Part shown: positions 7,645 to 12,733 of the stretch, one piece after another
Numbering within the stretch: the stretch's first letter is position 1
Layout: every line of letters begins with the position of its first letter
Source: CAYGKP01 sp964350605
GTDB taxonomy: Bacteria > Bacteroidota > Bacteroidia > Cytophagales > JAAEPT01
Direction of reading: 5' to 3'
Length of the DNA stretch: 12,733 nt
Assembly (NCBI GenBank): GCA_964350605.1
Contig: CAYGKP010000059.1
Coordinates: 1-12,733, forward strand
Translations under genes and position numbers: made by a program
Notes under the pieces: model-generated
The model's input: the letters and a program-made list of their open reading frames with translations, nothing else
Database searches by the model: none
What the model was told of the DNA's origin: nothing

Positions 7645-8112
7645 ATGCGCATTCTACTGCTGGCTTGTTTGCTGCTGCCCCTTTCTGTGCGGGCCCAGCC
7701 CGGCGATCCGTATGTACCGCCCATCGAGCCGGAGCAATGCCCTTCGCTCTCCGAAGTGATGGAAGCGGTCCAATCGCGTCGTGTCATCGAGTCACCCGAA
7801 TGGCTGATAGATTCGACCTGTTTTTTCCAGCTCCTGCAAGAAGCTCATGCCCAACCCGAGCAACTCAGCTTTCACAATCAGAAGGGAGAAGACATCGTCT
7901 TTTTGCCCAATAGTCGGGTTTCCTTTGTCCCGCCTGGTACGCATGAGTACGCTTACGGGTCTCGCTGGGCCCTCTGGCCTTCGGTGGACTTTGCGAAAAC
8001 CTATCAGCAATTTCAGTCAGGCAAGCTCGGCTGTTGGGACCGCGACTTTCTTGGCTGGTACTCCCTGACTTTCCAGGACTGTCGAGAACGCCAGATGACA
8101 CCAAAGCCATGA
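7645..8112 (+). CDS. Exported-protein array member 2, divergent four-cysteine protein
   Basis: The product is 155 residues. The ATG at 7645 gives a clean signal peptide (MRILLLACLLLPLSVRAQ, cut near residue 18); the longer open frame upstream would bury it. The function is unknown. The mature part has four cysteines (32, 59, 120, 136) and many aromatic residues, which suits a disulfide-bonded extracytoplasmic protein. It lacks the Gly-Trp and CxxC of its neighbours. Its SRWALWPSVDFAKTYQQF resembles the strand-then-helix stretch of member 5 (ASFAIWPINSDTLQVKEM), and FLGWYSLTF resembles the C-terminal aromatic region of other members. I therefore infer a very divergent relative, but an unrelated gene inserted between members 1 and 3 is possible. 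Its TGA overlaps the ATG of member 3 as ATGA, which suggests translational coupling. Confidence 0.78.
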   Translation: MRILLLACLLLPLSVRAQPGDPYVPPIEPEQCPSLSEVMEAVQSRRVIESPEWLIDSTCFFQLLQEAHAQPEQLSFHNQKGEDIVFLPNSRVSFVPPGTHEYAYGSRWALWPSVDFAKTYQQFQSGKLGCWDRDFLGWYSLTFQDCRERQMTPKP

Positions 8113-8708
8113 GAGCTATCCTAACACTCCAGCTTGTCTGTTTTGTCCTGGCTGCTCAGGCCCAAACTTGGCCGGAGTATGAGACCCTCGAGAAATGCCT
8201 TGCTGGCGACTCGGCCCCGCTTTATGACTGGATGGAAGCGGACGGATGGGAGCAGGTCGCTACGATGAGTAGGCCACGAATCGACCGACGAGGGCAGCAG
8301 ATCGGGCATCAACACACAGCTCGCTGGGAAAAGACAACCACCGTCGGCTTTCAGAGCTTCTTTGTCCAGCACTATGCCGCCAAAGAGGAGCACTTGGATC
8401 ACTGGGAGATTCAGGCCCACTTCTATCCCGACTCAACAGGCTCGAAGGCCAAAGCCTATGACTTGCTACCCAAACGGGTCCGCCGAAAGCTGAAGTGGGA
8501 GGACAAATTGACCCGCTATTCCGCCGGTCGGCAGCAAGCCGCGCAATACGTGAAGGAGCCAATCCTGATTCAAGCCATCGACATCGGGCCCCAATCCGGT
8601 GTAGCAGAATCAAAGCCCGACTACTACGGCCCCTACGGCTGGAGCGAACTGATTTTCCATAGTTTCGGGAAGAACTACCTGGAACGCATGGACATCTACC
8701 AATGGTAA
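8109..8708 (+). CDS. Exported-protein array member 3, unknown function (subfamily with member 1)
   Basis: The product is 199 residues. The ATG at 8109 sits in an ATGA overlap with the stop of member 2 and starts a signal peptide (MRAILTLQLVCFVLAAQAQ, cut after residue 18 or 19). The open frame runs further upstream from 8034, but that part lies inside member 2 and would hide the signal. The mature protein is the closest relative of member 1, sharing the region around Gly-Trp (Trp47) and the basic LPKRVRRKLKW segment followed by GRQQAAQ. It is longer, with a Tyr/Pro-rich stretch (KPDYYGPYGWSELIF) and the C-terminal end MDIYQW. Only one cysteine (Cys30) remains in the mature part, and there is no CxxC. 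Its last 7 bp overlap the start of member 4. Confidence 0.82.
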   Translation: MRAILTLQLVCFVLAAQAQTWPEYETLEKCLAGDSAPLYDWMEADGWEQVATMSRPRIDRRGQQIGHQHTARWEKTTTVGFQSFFVQHYAAKEEHLDHWEIQAHFYPDSTGSKAKAYDLLPKRVRRKLKWEDKLTRYSAGRQQAAQYVKEPILIQAIDIGPQSGVAESKPDYYGPYGWSELIFHSFGKNYLERMDIYQW

Positions 8709-9295
8709 AACGACTGCTCTTTTTTCTTGCCCTCGTGACTCCTCTGGCCGCCCAGGCGCAATTCGACTTTGATTGGCCCAAACTCTGGGAAGTCGAACGA
8801 AGCGGGCAACCGGGATCCCCTCGCCAGCTGTACCAAATGATCCTCGATCAAGGTTGGGAACCCGTGTCAAAAGAATGGCATCAGATGGGCCAGATGTGGT
8901 ATTGGCACCATCCGGATTTGAACCCTGTGTGTGAAGGCTGTCTGACAACCGGAATCCAGACACTCCATGATCGGTTGGACTCCACGGGGGTGAGCAATGA
9001 CTTTCAAATTGACTTGCAGCCAGAAGCCGGTGGGCGGGCCTTTGATAGGAGCATGTACAACGCAGGCTTCCAATCCATCGGAAAGCGAAAGTGCACCTGG
9101 AAGAAAACCGAGGAGGAAACCGAAAGCATCTATATGCGCTACCGGGAGGAAGCGTGGGGCTTGCTGGCCGAGATCAATTATCGGGACGGTGTTCGGACAG
9201 AAACCTACATTCACCTAGAGACACTCGAACACCTCAAAGCGGACCTCTACTACAAGGGGGACGAGCGGAAGAAATGTAAAGTGACCAAGAAATAG
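8702..9295 (+). CDS. Exported-protein array member 4, CxxC subfamily
   Basis: The product is 197 residues with a signal peptide MVKRLLFFLALVTPLAAQAQ cut near residue 19. The function is unknown. Subfamily marks seen also in members 5 to 7 are: a mature N-terminus rich in Trp/Asp/Leu, Gly-Trp at 51-52, YWHHPDLNPVCEGC at 67-80 (CxxC Cys77 and Cys80), the strand FQIDLQP, and EAWGLLAEINY with Trp152. Two further cysteines (131, 192) are not shared. The C-terminus is basic (ERKKCKVTKK), unlike the acidic end of member 6. CxxC is not followed by His, so this is not a c-type haem site; a disulfide or a metal site is possible. The start overlaps member 3 by 7 bp and member 5 starts 2 bp after the stop. 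Confidence 0.85.
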   Translation: MVKRLLFFLALVTPLAAQAQFDFDWPKLWEVERSGQPGSPRQLYQMILDQGWEPVSKEWHQMGQMWYWHHPDLNPVCEGCLTTGIQTLHDRLDSTGVSNDFQIDLQPEAGGRAFDRSMYNAGFQSIGKRKCTWKKTEEETESIYMRYREEAWGLLAEINYRDGVRTETYIHLETLEHLKADLYYKGDERKKCKVTKK

Positions 9296-9297
9296 CC

Positions 9298-9831
9298 ATG
9301 AAACGCCTTCTCTTACTTTTTGTCCTGATCACTCCCCTCGCCGCCCAAGCGCAGTGGGATTTGGAACTCGATTCGATTCAAGCGGCCTTGTATAGTTCGA
9401 ATCCCCAAGACAATCCTCGGTTTTACCAACTGATCGAACAAGCTGGTTGGCGTGCGAAATCCGAAGAAAAATTGGATCCGAATCAGTCCCGACTCATGGC
9501 CTCGAATCAGTATCAAACCATCTGGGAGTACCCAAACACCGAGTGTCCTGACTGTGCGGCCTCCCAGCTTGTTACTACATCCTTTTTCGGGGACCGAAAA
9601 AATGGCATTCCGGCCAGTTTTGCCATCTGGCCAATCAACAGTGACACCCTGCAAGTAAAGGAGATGTTACGCCTACCCATGACCTCACCCATTGTCATGA
9701 ATGACTCGTTGGTGTACTACTTCGCGGTCCAAGACACTTGGGGGCTGAAGTGGAAGACCAAAGTGGGCGAACGCGGAAAGGAAATCCGCATTGAGTTGTT
9801 TGCAACCGAGCCGGGTTGGTCGAGCCACTAA
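9298..9831 (+). CDS. Exported-protein array member 5, CxxC subfamily
   Basis: The product is 177 residues, the shortest of the CxxC subfamily. The signal peptide MKRLLLLFVLITPLAAQAQ is cut near residue 19, leaving a mature start QWDLELDSI. Shared features are Gly-Trp at 50-51, TIWEYPNTECPDC at 74-86 (Cys83 and Cys86), the strand SFAIWP at 107-112, and DTWGLKWKTK with Trp148. The two CxxC residues are the only cysteines in the mature protein, so they can pair only with each other, or with a metal or a partner. Lys/Glu strands (ERGKEIRIELF) close the chain. No known family is recognised. It starts 2 bp after member 4 and ends 2 bp before member 6. Confidence 0.85.
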   Translation: MKRLLLLFVLITPLAAQAQWDLELDSIQAALYSSNPQDNPRFYQLIEQAGWRAKSEEKLDPNQSRLMASNQYQTIWEYPNTECPDCAASQLVTTSFFGDRKNGIPASFAIWPINSDTLQVKEMLRLPMTSPIVMNDSLVYYFAVQDTWGLKWKTKVGERGKEIRIELFATEPGWSSH

Positions 9832-9833
9832 CT

Positions 9834-10418
9834 ATGAAAAAACTCCTTTTCCTACTCCTTCTCAGCTCCCCATTCGCCGCCCAAGCGCAGTGGGACTTGA
9901 ATTTAGCACACATTCATGAGTCGATCGAGGATGGTGAGTTCAGTCTGATCAGCATTCACCTCGGGTTAGACGGCTGGGAGGTTGGAGAAACCGAGCTGCG
10001 CGAGGACGGCTATTACTATACGCACTTCTCACACCCCAAGGCAGTGGCAGATTGCGATACCTGTCCGTCCTCCCACATCGTGGTGAGCTGGGGCCTACGG
10101 AAAGGGGATGGGCTGCGGTACCCCGTTGGATTCGAGGTCTACCCAAAGGGGGAGGACAAGCAAAGCCTAAAACAACTGATCGACAGCACAGGATTCAAGT
10201 ACACCGTGTCCATGATCACAAATGATCCGCGGGATGAGAGCAGCACAACTCTCTATGCTTATAATTGGGACGAAGGCACAGGGGGCGCACTCTGGGAATT
10301 GATCGAGATGCCCGGCTCTCATCCAAAAGCCTGGTTTCGCTTCGCGAGCGAAGAGGGAATAACTGAGGCGATTGAGTTAGACTTCGAGCTTCTCGATGAA
10401 CTATTACTGTTGGAGTAG
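9834..10418 (+). CDS. Exported-protein array member 6, CxxC subfamily
   Basis: The product is 194 residues. The ATG at 9834 is chosen because it begins the signal peptide MKKLLFLLLLSSPFAAQAQ, as in the neighbours; a TTG at 9816 would add six residues inside member 5. Shared features are the mature start QWDLNL, Gly-Trp at 47-48, THFSHPKAVADCDTC at 63-77 (Cys74 and Cys77, the only cysteines), the strand VGFEVYP, and GALWELIEM with Trp154. The C-terminus is strongly acidic and Leu-rich (EAIELDFELLDELLLLE), unlike any sibling. The signal-peptide DNA has a 22-base exact match with member 5 (9338-9359 and 9874-9895) and a 16-base exact match with member 7. The function is unknown. Confidence 0.85.
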   Translation: MKKLLFLLLLSSPFAAQAQWDLNLAHIHESIEDGEFSLISIHLGLDGWEVGETELREDGYYYTHFSHPKAVADCDTCPSSHIVVSWGLRKGDGLRYPVGFEVYPKGEDKQSLKQLIDSTGFKYTVSMITNDPRDESSTTLYAYNWDEGTGGALWELIEMPGSHPKAWFRFASEEGITEAIELDFELLDELLLLE

Positions 10419-10436
10419 CTAGGGCTTCCTCACCAC
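10418..10436 (+). repeat. Remnant copy of the aspS 3' end between array members 6 and 7
   Basis: GCTAGGGCTTC at 10418-10428 is identical to 11028-11038, which spans the member 7 stop and the aspS stop. The match continues imperfectly: CTCACCA here and TTAATCACCA there, differing by a 3-base gap and one substitution. The left copy lies directly after the member 6 stop, in the only gap longer than 2 bp among members 4 to 7. It looks like a scar of a tandem duplication whose unit included the array gene plus the tail of aspS. Confidence 0.5.
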
Positions 10437-10441
10437 TCTTC

Positions 10442-11032
10442 ATGAAACAATTCCTTTTCCTACTCCTATTTAGCTCCCCACTGGCCGCGCAGGCGCAGTG
10501 GGACTTGGATCTCCCCTTAATCCACAGAAGTCTTTCTAACCCCTCTTCTAGCGGCGGCTTTGAGGTTACTCTACGGCTTGTTGAAGAAGGCTGGGAGGAC
10601 AAGGTCAACACAATCAGCGGCTACGGCAGTCGATACATCACCTGGGAGCATCCAGACCTGAAGCCCAAATGCGAGACCTGTGAGCGCACAAAGATCATCA
10701 CTGATATTACAAATGGTACGAGCGAACTTCTTTCCTTCACCCTAGTCTCCCAGTTGCCCGACTCCGTCGCTTGCCAGCAAATGCTCCTCGATCAGGACCT
10801 TCACTTCGTGGCTCGGTTGAAGACCTACCAAAAACACACAACTGATCCGCAATCCGAAACTCGGTATCGAGACTTCTATCGACAAGGTGGTTCAGACTGG
10901 GGCGCGATGATCGAAACCACCTACAAGAACGAGGCCCACCAACACGCCTACTTCAGCTTGTGGAGTTGGGAAGACATCCAGATTCAACTGGAAAATCTGC
11001 CGAAAAAGCCAGACTGGGAGCGTGTTCGCTAG
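10442..11032 (+). CDS. Exported-protein array member 7, CxxC subfamily
   Basis: The product is 196 residues with a signal peptide MKQFLFLLLFSSPLAAQAQ, nearly the same as in member 6, and a mature start QWDLDLPLIHRSL. Shared features are Gly-Trp at 50-51, ITWEHPDLKPKCETC at 66-80 (Cys77 and Cys80), the strand LSFTLV, and SDWGAMIETTY with Trp153. It has an extra Cys111. It is closest to member 4 around the CxxC (HPDLNPVCEGC against HPDLKPKCETC) but closest to member 6 in the signal peptide, so it may be a mosaic. It starts 23 bp after member 6. Its TAG shares the palindrome CTAG with the aspS stop on the other strand, so no intergenic terminator can lie between them. The function is unknown. 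Confidence 0.85.
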   Translation: MKQFLFLLLFSSPLAAQAQWDLDLPLIHRSLSNPSSSGGFEVTLRLVEEGWEDKVNTISGYGSRYITWEHPDLKPKCETCERTKIITDITNGTSELLSFTLVSQLPDSVACQQMLLDQDLHFVARLKTYQKHTTDPQSETRYRDFYRQGGSDWGAMIETTYKNEAHQHAYFSLWSWEDIQIQLENLPKKPDWERVR

Positions 11033-12733
11033 GGCTTCTTAATCACCAACCCGAGCTCCACGAGCTGCTCCGCGCTGATGTCGTCCGGCGCGTCAATCAT
11101 CACGTCGCGGCCCGCGTTGTTCTTCGGGAAGGCGATGTAATCGCGAATCGAATCGGTCCCACCAATCAAGGCACACAGGCGGTCGAACCCAAAGGCCAAC
11201 CCTCCGTGCGGCGGCGCGCCATACTCGAAGGCATCCATCAAGAACCCGAACTGTGCTTGGGCCTCCGCCTTCGAGAAGCCGAGCAGATCGAACATCTGCG
11301 ACTGCACCGTGCGGTCGTGAATTCGAATCGAGCCACCGCCGAGTTCCACCCCGTTGATGACCATGTCGTAGGCATTCGCCCGCACCTTGCCCGGCTCGGC
11401 GGCAAGCATGCTCATGTCCTCCGGCTTGGGCGATGTAAAGGGGTGATGCATGGCGTGGAAGCGCTGGCTATCCTCATCCCATTCGAGCAGCGGGAAGTCC
11501 ACGACCCACAGGCACGAGAAGGTATTCGGGTCGCGCAGACCGAGACGGCTGCCCATTTCCAGGCGCAGTTCATTCAGTTGCTTGCGCGTCTTTTCGGCCT
11601 CGCCCGCAAGGATTAGGAGCAAGTCGCCGGGTTTGCCACCCGCCTTTTCGACCCAAGCTTTCAGTTGCGCTTCGGAGAAGAACTTGTCGACCGACGACTT
11701 AACCGTGCCGTCCGCGTTGTAGCGCACGTAGACGAGGCCCTTCGCCCCGATCTGGGGCCGCTTGACCCATTCGGTCAACGCATCGACTTCTTTGCGGGTG
11801 TACTCCGCACAACCCGGCGCACAGACGCCCACGACCAGCTCCGCGCTGTCGAACACGCCGAAACCCTGGTTCTGGGCCAAGTCATTGAGCTCGCAGAACT
11901 CCATGCCGAAGCGGGTGTCCGGCTTGTCCGAACCGTAGCGGCTCATGGCCTCCGAATACGGCATTTTGGGGAAGGGAGGAAGGTCGACACCTTTCTCGGT
12001 TTTGATGATCTCGCGGATCATGCCTTCGAAGAGTTGCAGGATGTCCTCCTGCTCGACGAAGGCCATCTCACAGTCAATCTGGGTGAATTCCGGCTGGCGG
12101 TCGGCGCGCAGGTCCTCGTCGCGGAAACACTTGACGATCTGGAAGTAGCGGTCGTAGCCTGCCACCATCAAGAGTTGCTTGAAGGTTTGCGGCGACTGGG
12201 GCAGGGCGTAAAACTCGCCCGGGTGCATGCGCGAGGGGACCACGAAATCGCGGGCGCCTTCGGGTGTTGATTTGATCAGGAAAGGCGTTTCCACTTCGAG
12301 AAAGCCTTTGGAATCGAGGTAGCGGCGGCTCACTTGCGCGAGGCGGTGGCGCAATTCCAACTTCCGGCGCACGGGGCCCCGGCGCAAATCGAGGTAACGG
12401 TACTGCATCCGCAGGTCCTCGCCCCCGTCGGTGTCGTCCTCAATCAGGAACGGTGGGACTTTGGCGGGGTTCAAAATTTTCAGGTCGGTGACCTTCAGTT
12501 CGATCTCGCCCGTGGGCAAGTCGGGGTTCTTCGAATGGCGTTCAGTCACCACGCCCGTGGCTTGTAGCACAAATTCCCGACCCGCGGTGCGGGCGAGGTC
12601 CATCAACTCCTTCGGCGCGTTGCTCTCGTCAAAAAGCAGTTGGGTGAGGCCGTAGCGGTCGCGCAAGTCGATCCACAATAGGCCGCCTTTGTCACGGCTT
12701 CGTTGCACCCAACCGGAAAGTGTGGCTTGGGTG
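11029..12733 (-). CDS. aspS: Aspartyl-tRNA synthetase, N-terminal end outside window
   Basis: This minus-strand gene runs off the right edge. In-frame codons before the GTG at 12708 read TQATLSGWVQRSRD, the usual start of the anticodon-binding OB fold, so that GTG is internal and roughly 15-20 N-terminal residues are missing; 567 are visible. The enzyme charges tRNA-Asp with aspartate. Counting from the codon at 12708: RYLDLRRGPVRRKLELR (104-120), QSPQTFKQLL (171-180), class II motif 2 KCFRDEDLRADRQPEF (193-208), and motif 3 GGLAFGFDRL (502-511). The GAD insertion of the bacterial type lies at about 280-345. The order and length are normal for a bacterial AspRS. It is convergent with array member 7, overlapping by the 4 bases CTAG at the stops. 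Whether it also charges tRNA-Asn cannot be settled here. Confidence 0.96.
   Translation of the reverse strand, partial: TQATLSGWVQRSRDKGGLLWIDLRDRYGLTQLLFDESNAPKELMDLARTAGREFVLQATGVVTERHSKNPDLPTGEIELKVTDLKILNPAKVPPFLIEDDTDGGEDLRMQYRYLDLRRGPVRRKLELRHRLAQVSRRYLDSKGFLEVETPFLIKSTPEGARDFVVPSRMHPGEFYALPQSPQTFKQLLMVAGYDRYFQIVKCFRDEDLRADRQPEFTQIDCEMAFVEQEDILQLFEGMIREIIKTEKGVDLPPFPKMPYSEAMSRYGSDKPDTRFGMEFCELNDLAQNQGFGVFDSAELVVGVCAPGCAEYTRKEVDALTEWVKRPQIGAKGLVYVRYNADGTVKSSVDKFFSEAQLKAWVEKAGGKPGDLLLILAGEAEKTRKQLNELRLEMGSRLGLRDPNTFSCLWVVDFPLLEWDEDSQRFHAMHHPFTSPKPEDMSMLAAEPGKVRANAYDMVINGVELGGGSIRIHDRTVQSQMFDLLGFSKAEAQAQFGFLMDAFEYGAPPHGGLAFGFDRLCALIGGTDSIRDYIAFPKNNAGRDVMIDAPDDISAEQLVELGLVIKKP

Noticed and set aside
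8930..10681. CxxC motifs of the array proteins as c-type haem sites served by the nearby ccm genes
   Set aside because: Covalent haem c attachment needs CxxCH. The residue after the second Cys is Leu, Ala, Pro or Glu.
11665..12270. Plus-strand open frame of 201 codons opposite aspS
   Set aside because: It is antisense to the AspRS catalytic core and looks like a shadow frame.
1..12733. tRNA or rRNA genes, CRISPR repeats, insertion sequences
   Set aside because: I saw no tRNA-like cloverleaf, no regularly spaced direct repeats, and no transposase or terminal inverted repeats.

Overview
The window reads as a chromosomal segment of a moderately GC-rich Bacteroidota bacterium. The phylum call rests on three things: SecD and SecF are fused in one 1,040-residue protein, the cytochrome c maturation genes are ordered ccmD-ccmE-ccmF with a CPSKY-type (CxxxY) CcmE, and genes are tightly packed with no clear Shine-Dalgarno sequences. 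I cannot place it to family level. All genes read left to right except aspS at the right edge.

Layout. (1) 1-3269: the distal part of a cytochrome c maturation operon, namely the end of a CcmD-like membrane peptide, the haem chaperone CcmE and the haem lyase subunit CcmF. (2) 3342-3680: an unrecognised small exported protein rich in Pro, Ala, Glu and Gln. (3) 3775-6897: secDF, the proton-driven accessory unit of the Sec translocon, closed by a textbook intrinsic terminator at 6931-6960. (4) 7100-11032: seven small exported-protein genes in one orientation, with junctions from a 7-bp overlap to a 26-bp gap, so probably one operon. (5) 11029 to the right edge: aspS on the minus strand, meeting the last array gene tail to tail with a shared CTAG.

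The seven-gene array is the most unusual part. All members have Sec signal peptides, usually ending AQAQ. Six share a Gly-Trp near mature residue 30, a short strand of alternating hydrophobic residues, and aromatic residues near the C-terminus. Members 1 and 3 form one subfamily. Members 4 to 7 form another, with an aromatic-(x)-HP-type stretch followed by CxxC and a conserved Trp near residue 150. Member 2 is very divergent and has four mature-part cysteines. I recognise no known family. The signal-peptide DNA is far better conserved than the mature coding sequence, and a scrap of the aspS 3' end lies between members 6 and 7. Both points fit local tandem duplication followed by fast divergence.

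How the genes relate. Ccm, SecDF and the secreted array all concern the cell envelope, but the terminator after secDF and the separate families argue that they are independent units. The array proteins would leave the cytoplasm by Sec. Their CxxC pairs are not CxxCH, so they are not c-type haem sites, and nothing links them functionally to the ccm genes beyond proximity.
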